Of a stretch of 64,000 nt of DNA, positions 31,276-44,007 are shown piece after piece. Positions within the stretch are counted from its first letter, which is position 1, and the number at the start of each line of letters is the position of its first letter. Source of the stretch: Paralithodes platypus (lineage: Eukaryota > Arthropoda > Malacostraca > Decapoda > Lithodidae); the NCBI GenBank assembly GCA_032716605.1, contig CM064523.1:47577064-47641063 (forward strand). Reading direction: 5' to 3'. The notes beneath the pieces are model-generated. The model had not been told where the DNA came from and did no database searches. It worked only from the letters and a program-made list of their open reading frames with translations. The translations under genes and the position numbers were made by a program.

Positions 31276-31308
31276 GAGAGATCCAGATCGCTAGTATCTG
31301 GTTCTCTC
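31276..31308 (-). other. Conserved LTR hairpin (30-37 kb LTR)
   Basis: Arm 31276-31288 pairs with 31296-31308 with one mismatch, loop 7 bases. Same position and shape as the hairpins at 11541-11573 and 20828-20860, with a G-C where the solo LTR has A-T. Confidence 0.65.
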
Positions 31309-31529
31309 CTGGCGACCCTCTCAAAGTCAAAGCAAAACGAGTTAGCACAGTGTTGGGTGGCAGAGGCAAAAGCCCTCACTCGCAACACAGGTACACAGTC
31401 AGAAAGACAACCTAGGCTTCCCACGTATCCATTACGATTGTACAGGTTAAACAAAAACATCGGAAATCACAACACCAGTAGCCTCACCCCAGTCTAGCAT
31501 TAAATAGCCCAGCAGCAGTGGCGTCATTT

Positions 31530-32450
31530 CAGCTTTTCTTTGGGGGGAGCAAAGGCTGTTTATGAGGCCATACCTAATTACAATGGGGAGTTTGGGGGAA
31601 GGGGGGCTATAAGCCCCCCCCCCCCCCCGAGAAATTTTTCGAAATGTGTACATTGCTAGGAGCATTTTGAAGCTATATGCCAAGCTATATTGAGGAAAAT
31701 AAAGCAATATATATATATAATAGGTAAAGCTAAGTATATTGTGTTACGTTAAATATGCCTATTTTGAGCTTAGTTACTAAACCAGATATAACTCACCTAA
31801 TCAAACGTAACCAAATAAATATTTTTCATTTGTCCCAAAAGTGGATGTCAAGAAAACAAAAGATTCATTAATTTTATGTTTTGTTAATTTCATAATATTG
31901 CTATACATTAATGTAAAAAAAATATTTCTTGACCCTTTTGTTCATAATAAAGATAACAGATTTACATTATACTCTAGTCTCTTCTGATTTTATCTACATT
32001 CATATTGTATTTCATATGCACCAATAGTTCTCAATCCCCACCCTCTCCCATGCAATGGCCCAATGGACATGGTTTGGGGTGATTTGGGGTATTGCCAATA
32101 CCATCAGTCCTATCACTACGTACATGGAATCAAAGCCCTGCGTTCCTGGCCTTAAATGCATGATAACTAGATATTATCACAGTAGGTAATTACTGTATTG
32201 TGTTTTTTTCTTCCAGAAAGCTGAAACAAAATCAAACAAAACAAATAGGTTTTTACCAATATAGATACTAAGAATAAATAACTCTTGCCTTATTAACCAA
32301 ATTATAATTCCATCAGCTACTACACTAAAAATCTGATTACTGAAATTCCTTTATAGATATACATTCAAATTATGATAATGCAATAAGTAAACATATTTGA
32401 CACACCAATATCCAATCTAATGTCTTGTCTTGTCTTGTAACTAACTGTAT
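31530..32450. other. hAT 3' non-coding region
   Basis: AT-rich, with a 15-base C run at 31614-31628 near the end. No coding frame seen. Confidence 0.6.
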
Positions 32451-34665
32451 TTACAGTAAAGGGTAGCGACGATGCTTTAGATGAGCAAAATCATCCACTA
32501 GATCCTCCATATCAAATGACTTCACCATTCTTTTTTCAGTGGCCATTAACATTAAGCTACAAAGGCGATCATCCCCAGTGGTTGTTCTCGGGTAGTTTTT
32601 TACTAGTTTTAAAACAGATTTTTTTTTCTCATTGGCAGCAGTAGTAACTGGAATGGTTAGCAAAATTCGCAACATACTGAGTATCTCAGAAAAGGCAATG
32701 GGTAATGTGTTCAGAATTTTGAATACATCAAATAGGTCCTCGTGCTTCCTTTGTTCTAAGAACCCCCTTGCCGAATTACTTGGGACAGCAAAATGTTTGA
32801 ATCAATATGTACACTGTAATGGTTGGAAAACAATGTTACCTTTTCTTCTTCAAGGAACTGCTTTGACTGAACATCAAAAGAGGAGAGAGACTGAAAAAGA
32901 TTAATGTTATTATTAAACCTACGATCATATTCAGCAGTGCACCTATCAATCACTGAAAAATACAATTGTGACTTCAATTGCTGCTTTAGGCTGATTTGCT
33001 GACTACATTCTAATTGTTCTGGTCGCTTCCCGAGGGTACTGTTGGATAGATAGTCTTTCAAGCCATTTGATATTTTGTGCACTCTTTTGCTACGAGCTGA
33101 TCCCACACTTGTGTTTACCTCTGGCACATCTATTCCAAGTTTTCTAGCAAACTCACTTGCTCCATCATACAGTTGATCATATTCACTGTCACTTCTCATT
33201 TTAACCAAATTTGCTTTTGTTGCTGTAATTAGATCCACAGCTCGAACAATAGATATTCCTCCTTCTTGAAGCTGCTCAGACAGAGAATTTGTTTGCATGA
33301 ATAATTTCTCAGCAATAAATAGGCAAACTATAAATCTCCAAGATTCCATTTTTGATTTCAGACCAGACGCCTCCATAGACGACTCATTACTAGACTCTCA
33401 GAGACGTTAGTACAGCAAGAATGGCTTCATAACGAATGTGAATTTTACGGATACTTCTGTACCAATAGAACCATCGTGTTGTCACGGTTCTTTCTAGCTC
33501 TAATACTTCCTGTCCAAGCTCTTTTTGTGATTTGATAAAAAGTTCATGTCTTGTAATATAATTTCATATTTGAAATGAAATTATACAATGTTTGCACAGT
33601 TGAAAAAAAATCCACAAACTCCGGTAGGTTGTTGATACAATTGATAAGCACTAGGTTCAGTCTATGTGCATTGCAATGTACATAGATGGCATGGGGAATT
33701 TTCTCTGCAATACGAGCCTGAACTACGGTAGCCCACCCACTCATGACACTCGCTCCATCGTAGCACTGTGCTATGCAATCTGCCAGTTCTAACCCCAACT
33801 CTTCTATTTTCTTCAGTATGAAGTTTGCTAGAGATTGTGCATCTAATTTTTGCATGTGATAGGTGCCACAACATCTCTCCTGAATTACTTCACCATCAAA
33901 ATATCTGATAATTAAGCTTAATTATTCTTTTCTTGACTGATCTTTTGTCTCATCCACTAATATTGAACAATATTTAGCTTTCTTTATTTGTGCAGAGATT
34001 CCACTCAGAATTTTGTTACCAAACACTTGTATTAAATCATTTTGATATTCAGGAGACATGTAGTGGCCATATCGTGTTTTCATTTTTGTCTGCAGAGTTT
34101 CATTTTTGTCAGCTAGCATGTCAAGTGTCTCAATGAAGTTTCCTCTATTTGCTGATGTTCCACTTTCATCATGACCACGGAATGCTAAACCTTGTCTACC
34201 AAGCAAACTTGTAACACGTAGCAAACATTTTACATGTTCTCTGTTATCCTTTATTTCATTGGCCCTGTTGGTACAAAGTTTATTCTTGATAGAAGTGTCT
34301 TTTTTGCTAACTATAACTTTCAAGTTCAACCACCCACTCATAGAACTTAAATGTCTTTCGCTTTGAGCATGCTTTTCCAACAATTCTGAAGAATCCTTCC
34401 ATTTACAAAATCCCACATCAATAAATGTTCGCTTACCATAAACCTCACCTCTTCTAATAACATTACTGCTCAAGTGTTTGCATGCAAAACAATAGACACT
34501 GTCATGTAGTTGAGAATATTCAATCCACTCATACCTTTTGTAATATCCTACATTGAACTTTCTCTTTTTTGTTTGAGGAAATGCCTTAAGGTTGGGTTGT
34601 ACAGGATTTTCAAGTTCCACTGCTAATGTCGAGCAGAGAAGTACCACTAGCAGCATTGGATGCAA
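32451..34665 (-). pseudogene. hAT transposase (TTF-type finger, DUF4371, hAT dimerisation domain)
   Basis: In order on the minus strand: a TTF/BED-like finger (NVGYYKRYEWIEYSQLHDSV, YCFACKHLSS, HAQSERHL), a DUF4371 region (YQNDLIQVFGNKILSGISAQ, SILVDETKDQS with the first Asp), CYDGASVMSG with the second Asp, VHCNAHRLNLVL, then ELERTVTTRWFYWYRSI (about 33450), and the C-terminal dimerisation domain (LLTIPVTTAANEKKKSVLKL, DDRLCSLMLMATEKR). Breaks lie near 33920, 33540, 33400 and 32755, so at least four stops or frameshifts separate the parts. It is a dead copy of the group often annotated as TTF-domain or ZMYM-like hAT proteins. Confidence 0.9.
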
Positions 34666-34879
34666 GAGGTGGAAGCGAATGTTTCCTGCAACAGAAATAC
34701 AGAACTTAGCCTACAATTTAGGCTACATGTAGGCTATCATGTATATATTTATATTTTATAAATATACTCAGGCACATATACGCCATAGCTGGGGGCGTGG
34801 GGGTGGCTGACTCGGGGCAGTCCTAGAACATAAAAGACAATAAATAAAAAATATAACTTCATACTCATTTAGGCTGTCC

Positions 34880-35600
34880 GAGAAAACACAGAGACAAAAG
34901 ATTACTAGAGGCCTTCAGCCACCCCATATCCCAAGCCTTCCGGAGAGGTTCCGGTCACAGCATAGTTCCAGTCACATGGACAGGCTGCCTGAGCCAGGCG
35001 CCTGACAGACTATTCTATAGTCTAACTGGCGCCCGACTCCAACTCCCTTGAATCGAGTTTTCACTCATCTATTCACAATCATTCTCCACTCATTTATATT
35101 CATCACCATTTCTCTTGGCTCTTGCTTGTTCTTCAGTCTTATCTTCCATCGCTTCTTTCTTTTTACACCATCTCCATCTCTTCCAAGGTCTTCCTCTCAA
35201 TCTATTTCCCCTTGTTTCTGCTCATATATTCTCTTTGTAAGCCTTTCATCTCCCATTCATTCAACATTTCCATTATTCCAAAACAGCATAGCATCTTTTT
35301 TTTCCACTCTGGCTGATAGGGTTTCTTGTTGTCCCACGCTTCTGCTTCTACGTAGGAATCGATACCTATTCATTTCTCAATCTGTCTCTATGTGTCATTC
35401 CATACATATTCATCAAGCAGCTCATCTCCATCACATATAACCTTCTTTTCTCTTTTTTACATGCAGACCTCAGGTCTCAACCTCCATTATCACTACTATC
35501 CTGCGATACATTGCACTTTTAGCTTTCATTCCGAATCTCCAAGATGTCTGATCATCATGTCTCGCCTTCCCAATACTTCCAAAATTCTTCTTGAATAAGT
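34880..35600 (-). pseudogene. LINE 3' fragment inside the hAT element
   Basis: Frames on the minus strand, with several breaks, give MYGMTHRDRLRNE, then MEMLNEWEMKGLQREYM, then RLRGRPWKRWRW, KKEAMEDKTEEQARAKRN and WRMIVNR. The order WFGHxERMxE...GRPxxRW...EA is that of LINE C-termini in this window (compare 720-850). It is badly decayed and its insertion into the hAT must predate much of that decay. Confidence 0.6.
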
Positions 35601-35603
35601 CAG

Positions 35604-35644
35604 AGAGTGAGTGAGGGAAGGAACTTCCTTCCCTCACTCACTCT
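35604..35644. repeat. Perfect 41-base palindrome
   Basis: A 20-base arm (35604-35623) is followed by one base (c) and its exact complement (35625-35644). It lies at the upstream edge of the LINE fragment within the hAT element. Could form a cruciform or mark a rearrangement joint. Confidence 0.9.
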
Positions 35645-36007
35645 GTCTTATCTCCATTTCCACACCGGAGTCCTTGCTTTATCACTCCTAGATATTTAAA
35701 ATACCGGTACTCCAGTTCCAATTGTTCCAGCATTTCACCGAAAAAAAGTAGTATTACACAAGTTGCAACTCATATTAAGGGTTATAATAAAAGAGTTCCT
35801 AATATTTTTGGTGTGATAAAGCCAATTATGATGTGTCTGGTGACGGTGATCTGATCTTAATTTGCACCAGGAATGATAACTAAAATGATTAGGCTTCGTT
35901 AGATTAGGTCAGGCCTTGGTTATGTTTTTTCAATGTCCTATGCAAGTGAAGGTCACCGTGACTATCGCATTTATCACATCAAAATCACTTTGTGGCACCT
36001 TATGCAA

Positions 36008-36083
36008 AGTACCCCTCCCCCCAAAAAAAAAAAAAAATAAAAAAAAAAAAAAAAAAAAATAAAAAAAAAAAAAAAAAAAAAAA
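36008..36083. repeat. A-rich simple repeat
   Basis: About 75 bases of A with occasional T, probably an old poly(A) tail of a retroposed piece. Neighbouring frames of Phe are artefacts. Confidence 0.85.
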
Positions 36084-36119
36084 TATAAATAAATAGCCTA
36101 AAACAAATACAAAAATAAG

Positions 36120-36760
36120 TATATAATATAATAATTGTAATGAGATTGTAATTCTGGCTCTGCCAGAACACAACTGGAGGCTGGCGGCAGGCTTACTCGA
36201 TCGGCACTCCTATAGCTGCAACATGATCGATTCTCGTTCGTTTTGTACCAGATTTCCCCCCCCCCCATTCAAACACTCGATTTCACATTACATCAGAAGG
36301 GGCTTTTGGGCCATGTACTGTACGTGTGTGTGTTGGGGGGGGGGGGGGGGGGTTTACATCTGTTAGACTGAATGATATATCCATGCAGTATTTCTTTAAT
36401 AAGATAGACACAGTAAAATAGTTTCCTTTTTTCCAAAATGATGCTATAGCAAAAATACCAGTTTTGTTCAATTACATGGGGTTAATGGATTTTATCATTC
36501 TTGAGCTGTCCTTTCATATATTATTAATTTATGTAGTTAGCTTCAAACAACCTCGTTAGGATCAGCGGATGTTGTTTCCTTTCCTTCGTACATACATAAT
36601 GTCGTATTAATAGGCGTTATGAAATATTTATCTAGACAAAGTTTATAACCAACTCTTAGAAGTCTGATGAGTTATTTCATAATGAAGTTGGGACTTGTGG
36701 GGGATGGGGGGGCCAGCTGAGTCTTGGGGGGGGGGGGAGTGCTCCCCCCCCCCCCCCCCA
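36120..36760. other. hAT 5' non-coding region with C/G runs
   Basis: No coding frame. Homopolymers: 11 C at 36256, 18 G at 36335, 12 G at 36726 and 16 C at 36744, the last two facing each other next to the terminal repeat. Confidence 0.7.
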
Positions 36761-37508
36761 AATGACGCCCCTGCCCAGCAGACAACCAAGCAAAAGGTAG
36801 GGAGACACCGCGAGTGTGTCGAACCTCTACAGACAAAATGTTAACCCCTCCAAAATGTCTAACTAAACATGGAATACCTGAGAGCTTCAGCATATAATAC
36901 GATGGCCGATATATAAAATCGTGCAGAACCAAAGGGGAGTTATGATGTTAAATAGATTGAAAGAATGAGAGGTAAGAAGTTGAGAGAGAGAGAAAGTGTT
37001 CTATAGGTAGAAATCGGGGACAGGTAGCAATGGAGATGTGAAGGGTATGCTGGTCAGGCAAGCTCTGAAGAGAGTAGCTCCTCGGGACCCCCAGGATCAC
37101 ACAAAGGCATGGTGGTCAGCCAATCACAGGCCGCTACGTCACCAGGCAGCAGGCCTGCAGAAGGCGCCAGGAACCACCAGCCAATCAAAACCGAGAGAAA
37201 GACCACACAGGCGAGGGACTCCTCCGGGAGGGAGGAAGGAGGAGGGAAAGCAACACTCGCTACCCCCACGCTGCTCGCTCGCTCTTCCTTTCAACTCTAC
37301 ACACCAATGCATCTTATATTCAACTCATGATATAAAATATAATGCATTGTCACAGGCGAAAATAAAGACCACTTCTATACTGCCTGTGACATGACGATTC
37401 ACAAGAAAGAAAGTACAACATTGTAGATAGACTGTAGCCCATTTCACTTCCCTGGCGAGCGCTAGTGGCTACCGGGAGGCGATTCTGCCAATGCTGGCAG
37501 GCGTCACA

Positions 37509-37834
37509 ATGTTCGCAAGAAACGAAGATTACCATAATTACCCAACAAAGCAAAATCAACACCTGCGTGTCAGTAGAGCAAGAACAACTTTAAATCAAAA
37601 GTAATTTAGATATAATAGTGCATTGTTGTGGAATTGCTATTCAACAAAGCTATCTCAAGTAAACTCTATCTCGACATTTAAGATGAAACTTAAGGATTTT
37701 ATATTAACGAATCAAATACAAGAGAACCTTTGAGGTTTCAACATCGTACAGTAATTTATCTAGTGTATTTTTTCTAGCTGTAATTAAGGTGATTTTAATA
37801 TCACTGCCCTTTGTTGAATGACGAACTGGGTTCT
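37509..37834. other. No gene seen
   Basis: AT-rich sequence between the minus-strand LTR and the TTAA MITE; nothing recognised. Confidence 0.45.
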
Positions 37835-38322
37835 TTAACACATAACGAGCGGCCTCTGCGGTTTATTTATATGTACCGCCCAGCGGGGTGTTTTTAGCCA
37901 AAATAGGGCTGTTTACGTGATCATTTTCATGCCTAAATAAGACCCAGAACGTAAAACAAGTATCTATCCCTGAAAGGGCATGAACAGAGCTTTCGAATGA
38001 CACCATAACGATCCTTGTATGATGGATAGTTTTCTTGCAATAACCGTGCAACGCGAGTGCAAAAAGCAGGTAATTCGGTACTTTCCCCATATAATTGAGT
38101 ATGTAGCGAGTGAGAGAGGGAGGAGGGAGCTGAGATTCGTGTCAGTAGGTTCGCCGCGGTGGTCTGGAGCAGTCATACGCTCGCTAGTCTCCTGCCACCA
38201 CTTGTCTCTCTCTCTCAGCAACATTACGTGCTGAAATTGCCACTCGAGTTATGTCGAGCGCCGCTAGTTAGTCCAGATTTGTTTAACTCGACTTAAGTGG
38301 TGAGCCGCTAATAAGGGGTTAA
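37835..38322. mobile_element. 488-bp TTAA-type MITE, intact copy
   Basis: TTAA at 37835-37838 and 38319-38322; ends ttaacacataacgagcggc and (complement) ttaaccccttattagcggc are inverted repeats with a few mismatches. The interior is homologous on the opposite strand to the 19634-21971 copy, including the ga-rich gctgagagagagag block. No coding capacity. Confidence 0.85.
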
Positions 38323-39852
38323 GGCCTGCATGACTCTATGCTATAAAGAATTCTGTGAATTGCCGGTATTAGTGGATTACTGGAAGGCTTCAAACATTTC
38401 AAACACAATAATAAGATATCCTTTAATTTCTGATAATATATCTCATATATACTCTATTTTCGGATAATATATTACCTGGAATCTATAATCCCAATTATAT
38501 GTCATCTTTCATGGTTAAAATATACTAATTAACTATAACATTATACTATCGCATATACATATAATTTGAATAGTTTTCCAATTTCAATCAACTACGGCTT
38601 TGTATTTGTTATCTTCCACATTACTCACTATTTACACTTGAGTATACAGTGGGATTCAGTACTATTTTTTTGTTTCTTTTCTTGTGTTGGGTTTATCTGA
38701 GTGTTCCATATCAGCGCAATGTTATATGAGCAATGGAATTGAGGGCATATATACCATTAAGTATTCAGTCCTCATGTCATAGTAGGAGTAACTTCAAACT
38801 GTATTATTTTTTCTGTATGATAATGTATTGTACCTATTATGACAATAAAATATTTGATTGATTGATTTGATTGATGAAAGCAGTGAAACAAGGAGACACC
38901 AACATATCTATTGTCCCCGAGTTTGGTTAATAGTGCTGCTAGTATTCAAGATTACTTCTAACTGCACAAAACAATGGTAACTAAAATGCTGTTCGACTCC
39001 CAGAACAATTCATATAATGACCAATCGCTTAGGAATTGAGAATCAGATGAACAAAAACATGGGTAAAGTCAAATGCACTATCCTAATGCATGAAACATAA
39101 TAGTTGGTATTCCAGTAGGCTGGGGAAGGCTTCCCAGAGCAAACACCAAACCACTGTGAATACCAACTTCAATAATAAAGAATAAGTACATATAATAACA
39201 ATAAGCAATGCAGTAGAATGAAGGAAACGAAATGGAAGAAGAGAGGGAGAAGCTTATAATTTAGATTGCCAGGGAAAGAAGATGCAGTATTTCTATTTAA
39301 CAAATGCAGAAAACTCCTGTATGCAAGATAATTAAAATAGAACAATATATTTATAATGGAATAACTCCCAGACCTGCTCTGCTACTATTCAATAAGGAAC
39401 AATGAAAAAATATGCGGTATTTAGGGAAACATTGAAGCAAGCCTGGGACAGACTCCTCAACATGTGGCTCAGTAAGGGCCCTGTCGCTTGAGTGACGTCC
39501 TGCGAACACGAGAGTCCCAGGAGGGGAGGAGAGCTCCAGATATTGCAAGACTAAATTATTCTAAGCTCCTAGGCTCTCATTAACTATACAGAAATAATCA
39601 AAGAAATACAAGACACCAGTGTGCAACTTATAACAAACTAACATAATCGCACAAAGGCTAAACAACTCAATAATACTACTGGCCGAACGGCAATGTTACT
39701 GGAGGGCGCCACATTGGCAACAACAGGCCCTCGCGTGGGAACATAAAAGAAGAAGGGAAGGAAAAGCAATTCGGTTCTCCCCCTAAACAGTAGGCTATGT
39801 AAATTATAACTCACTCACAACTGACATAGGTTACAAAACTCAGTTGGGAGTG

Positions 39853-39860
<8 letters not shown>
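38323..39860. other. No gene seen; LINE tail remnant
   Basis: No protein-like frame. At about 38815-38875 the string gacaataaaatatttgattg followed by (attg)n repeats resembles the 3' end of CR1/Jockey-type LINEs. The rest is AT-rich and unrecognised. Confidence 0.5.

Positions 39861-39902
<42 letters not shown>
39861..39902. repeat. (TA)n microsatellite
   Basis: About 42 bases of pure TA repeat. Confidence 0.95.
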
Positions 39903-39907
<5 letters not shown>

Positions 39908-41156
39908 ACGAATCTGGACCTCAGTTGCTTAGAGACTGTATACGAAAATAATTACTAAAGCAAATGCACCTGGTCTTTCTACCAAGCAACACCACGACGC
40001 AACAGGTAAGAGCACAATAAACACATCCAGGCACTTCTCAGGGCTTAAGGTGCACACTGCCCTGCTCCTATTCTGAATAATATGTAGAACAGAAATAATC
40101 ATGTAACTTAATAGCTACGAGAACTCGAAACCAACACCGGGATTAGCAATGCTGTGTTGGATAATGAAAACAGTTAAATACATAGGCTACCAGCAGACAT
40201 CAAAGAAAGAAGAGTACAGATGTACTACGAGCATAACAGGCTATGCGCGCCCTCGATAGTACTAAACCGTGCGCAAACCAGCCAATGGTAATCCACTCTC
40301 AACCCAAGAGAGTTGCACATAATATTTTATACATATAATAATGAACTAACAATACAAGGCAGTGTCCTAATATGACTACTAACCTCGGGGTGATATTAGT
40401 GGAAGCAGGTTGCCCTGACCACACCTAATATCACACCAATATATCCTACTTCACCCTGCCCCCCCCCCCCCCCCCCCCCAGTGAGATACCGCCCCAAAAC
40501 AATGAACTCTAAAGAGTCCACCTCCCATACTCACTTAACTGGGGGGGGGGGGGGGGAGGTCCAGACTGAAGCTGGATTTCTACTTACTATTAAACACTCC
40601 GTTGCCTCAGTTCGAAACCCGAGACAGGGAACAAACACAATCGCTGGGCAGAACCGTCAAGGTTAGTACCGGGTCCTAAGCACAAACACTGGGAAAAAAT
40701 ATGTAGGGTTATGGATGTGTGTGTGTGGATTGTCTATGGGATTAACAGTGCTATTGGTAAGGACCCCGGCAAGCCTCCCAGCTCTCCCTATCACGGATCC
40801 CGAAGTAAGCCACCGGAGGTACAGGAGAGATGATAAAAATGGAAATATAATAAATGCTGATCAGAGGAAAAGAATAATCAAAAGAATAAATGAATGTCTA
40901 GGCTTCTCTGTTAAGTACGTTACGTTAATATTTGTGCAAGCAAGGACAACAAAAGGGGCAGACTGGTGGGCCACGAGAGAGAGAGAGCACCACCAATTCG
41001 ACAGGCTATCTTCTTCTTCTTCTTCTTTAGAACCCGCCCGCAGACCGTGCAGATCCACAGGGCTGACCTTTGTATCGGTACTGGCTCAGAAACGTTAGTA
41101 GGAGGGAAAGTTTAGAGTAGAAGGGTAGTTTCAGAGACAGTTTCTTTTTGTATAAA
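39903..41156. other. Unassigned; possible LTR start and LINE 3' region
   Basis: tgttacg at 39904 resembles the plus-strand LTR start but no matching end was found. C and G runs of 21 and 16 bases lie at 40459 and 40541. 41017-41031 holds (ttc)5. The right part is probably the 3' untranslated region of the LINE at 41170-44007. Confidence 0.4.
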
Positions 41157-41169
41157 CCCCCCCCCCCCC

Positions 41170-44007
41170 TCACCCATTTCTCTTCCTCCACATTTTCTCC
41201 AACATCCTCTTCACAATCTCCATGTCTTGTGTTTCCATCTCCTGTGTTAACCCCAATAGAGCCCCTACCCCTCTATCTTCCCTCTGCTTAATCCCTTCCC
41301 ACCCCCTCTCTCCAACTCTATTCTTCATGTACCTCTCCAACTCGTCTCTCTCCTCATTATATCTTGTACATTCGGTTACTATGTGTTCTACATCCTCCAC
41401 TATTGGGTCTCCTCCCATTTCACATTGACTGCAGTGCGGTCCCACTCCATTCCATCTCCTTGTTCTCTCATTCGTTTCTAGCGATCCTGTTCTTGCTTTA
41501 AATAGAAGTTTCGATCCCCATCCTCCATCATAGTATAGTTCTCTAGCTGTTTTTTCCTTCTCTCTATAATATGCCAACGTGGCTTTATTTTCTACCCCCT
41601 CCCTCCATCTTCTTCTCCCCTCCTCCTTTATCCCTTTCTCTATCTCTTTGACACATCCCCTCCCATTTTCTAGTATGACCCACTCCTCTCTCTCATTTCG
41701 TTTTCTAAATTCCCCTCCCCCACCCGGTCCTGTTTTATATTTATCCTCCCCAATCTTTTTTTGCACTCTCTGTTCCATTTACTTTGCTTGCTCGCCCGTC
41801 TGTATACCTTCCCCGGCCACCTATCTTCCTCCATCCCCTCTAGCCTCACTTTGTACTTCCCTTTCGCTTTCCCAATCCTTTCCTCAAACGTACTCCACCC
41901 CATCTCCCCTCGGATTGCTTCTTGTGCTACGTATTTATTTGCCCCCAATCCTGTCCTCCCGATTTTATTCTGTATCGTTTCTAATTTCTTCGTTTCCGCC
42001 TCTGTTGTTTCTACCGCCTCTAAGCCGTACATTATTGCAGGTACTCCTAATCCTTTTCACAGCCCTCGCACTACTTCATAGCTATTCGCTCTTAGCCTTG
42101 TCGCGCTCCATAGTCTCCCATTCCATTGTTGCATTTGTCCCACCTTTTCACTTTTCGCCTTCTCAAACCCTTTCTCCGTGATCGTTACCCCCAGATATTT
42201 ATACTCCCTTGTCTTCTTCATTCTGTTTCCTTCCAGTGTCCATTTCTCGTCCTCTTGAAGCTCTCCATTCATTTTCATCACCTGGCTCTTTTCTTTACTA
42301 AATCTTACTTCAAGTTCCTCCCCGAATCTCGTTGCTTCCTCTAGTAGTCTCTGCAACCCTCCTCCCGTTTCTGCCATCAGAACTACGTCGTCAGCAAACA
42401 GCAGTACCCCCAGTCTTTCTGTGTTTATCTGAATCCCCTCCCCCACTCTTTTTATCCTCCGTGTCATTTCTTCCATATATAACGCAAATAATAACGGCGA
42501 TAATACGCACCCCTGCCTTACCGCCCTCTTGCTTTCTACCCATCCCGTTTCTATATTTCCTAGCGCGTACTTCGCTTTTGTTCCTTGGTACATCGATGTT
42601 ATGATGTTTATATACTTTACTGGTATTCCACTCCTTGCCATTATTTTCCACAGCAGTTCCCTGTTTACTCTATCATAGGCTTTCTCTATATCCAGGAATG
42701 CACAGTAACCCATTTTGTTCTGTCTTTTCATTTTCCCCATCACTTCGCTTAGTATATAGATATTATCTGTCCCCCTCCTGTCTCTTCTGAACCCATTTTG
42801 CTCATCACTTATTAGTCCGTTTCCCTCTATGGCTCTATTCATCCTTTCCTTCAATATCCCGCAGAAGAGTTTCCCTATTGTGTTTGTCACTGTCACTGGC
42901 CTGTAGCTTTCCATTTCCTTCTTACTCTTGTACCCTCCCTTGTGCAATAGTGTTACTCTCACTTCATTCCATCTTTCTGGTACTCTCTCATTTCCCATTA
43001 CCTCATTAAACATTTTCTTCAGTCTTCTTGCCATTTCTCCCCCCCCCCCCCCCCCTCTATGTACATTTCATTTGGTATCCCATCCGGGCCGGTCGCCTTT
43101 CCCTTTTTTTAGTGCTTTGATCCCTCTCCTAACTTCTTCTATTGTGAGCTCCCTTTCCATTTCCATCTTATCCTGTTCTGGTAGCCTTCTCTCTCTCATT
43201 TCCAAGTTCCATTCCCTCTCCTCCCCTTGTTCATTTACTCCCCCTATTTCCTCCCAGTATCGCTTTATTTCAATCTGTATTTCTTCTTCTGTGTTTATTA
43301 TTCTATCTCCCACTATTAGTTCCACGCTTTCTTCCTCTCTACCGGTCTCACCTCTTAACATCCTATACCACTCCTTTTGGCCCTCTTTCCCCTTGCTTCT
43401 GATCTATTCTACTTCTTCTTTCTCGTGTTTTATCATTGCCTCTTGTATTAGTATTTTTACCTTCTTCCTTTTCTCATCGTATGCCCGTACCGCTTGTCTT
43501 TCTTCTCGTTCCCTCTCTCCGCCTTCCCTCCTATTTCTCTCTATCATCCTTCTCCTTTCTCTGTTCGCATCCCTTCTTTCACTTTTTGCTTGTTTTATTT
43601 CCCCATTCCACCATGGTTTTTGTTTTCTTTTTCCTGTCCATCTTCTTATTCTTCCTATACTCCTTTCTGCCGCTCTATTTATGTCCATCATCAACTCTCC
43701 GTCCATTTCTTCTACGCTCCCCTCTCTTCTTTCCCATATTTCTTCCAGGTAACCTCTGTATTCTACCCATCTTTCACTTTTTAGATTCCATCTATTAATC
43801 TTCCATCTCGTGTTTCCTTTGCTTTTCCATTCCTTTGTGTAGTTTATCACCATGAGTCTGTGGTCGCTTTGTATCCCTACTTCATTTTCTTCATCTGTCC
43901 ACATGTTTTGGATCTCTTCCCTTGCTCTTCCATTCGCTAGTATGAAGTCTATCGCCGATCTTTGGCCTTCTCCGTGTCTTACCCATGTCGCCTTCCCCTC
44001 TCCCTAA
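41170..44007 (-). pseudogene. LINE: endonuclease end, reverse transcriptase and Cys-rich C-terminus
   Basis: The minus-strand coding region starts 5'-truncated at about 44007 inside an APE-type endonuclease (RHGEGQRSAIDFILANGRA, IQSDHRLMVINY). It continues through an RT: ALKKGKATGPDG-type block, LLHKGGYKSKKEMESYRPV, NGFRRDRRGTDNIYIL, AFLDIEKAYDRV (motif A), RQGCVLSPLLFALYM (motif B), LLFADDVVLMAE (catalytic FADD), YKYLGVTITEKGF. A C-terminal CxxC...H...C finger (HCSQCEMGG, DVEHIVTECTRY) follows, and it ends RMLEKMWRKRNG at 41170. Breaks: in-frame TAG near 43404 and TGA near 42057, and frameshifts at an A7 (43106), a C17 (43039) and a T7 (41757) run. Confidence 0.92.

Larger units (their letters stand above)
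31516..36773 (-). mobile_element. hAT DNA transposon
   Basis: Ends cagtggcgtcattt (31516) and, in complement from 36773, caggggcgtcattt: 13 of 14 bases match. The flanks are perfect 8-bp target duplications CCCAGCAG (31508-31515 and 36774-36781), the length made by hAT elements. It carries a degenerate hAT transposase at 32451-34665 on the minus strand. Long C and G runs lie just inside both ends. It inserted into a gypsy-lineage LTR. Confidence 0.95.
30109..37508 (-). mobile_element. Minus-strand LTR of the gypsy lineage, broken by two insertions
   Basis: The LTR start tgtgacgcctgccagc is at 37508 (complement); its body aligns in reverse with 47200-47400 (gctagcgctcgcc, gtggtctttattttcgcctgtgac) and with the fragment at 3697-4241. 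The 3' end is lost at about 30109, within ctctggagggt. A piggyBac MITE (30406-30890) and a hAT element (31516-36773) sit inside it. Without them about 1.65 kb of LTR remains, close to the family length. The hairpin is at 31276-31308. Confidence 0.85.

Noticed and set aside
35048..35598. Plus-strand Ser/Phe-rich frames
   Set aside because: Antisense of a decayed LINE C-terminus; the minus strand gives the recognisable motifs.
39904..39910. tgttacg as the start of another LTR (also at 29341)
   Set aside because: No matching end, partner LTR, target duplication or internal region could be found, so only noted as possible remnants.
42928..43798. Ser/Leu/Phe-rich plus-strand frames
   Set aside because: Antisense shadows of the Glu/Arg/Lys-rich LINE on the minus strand.
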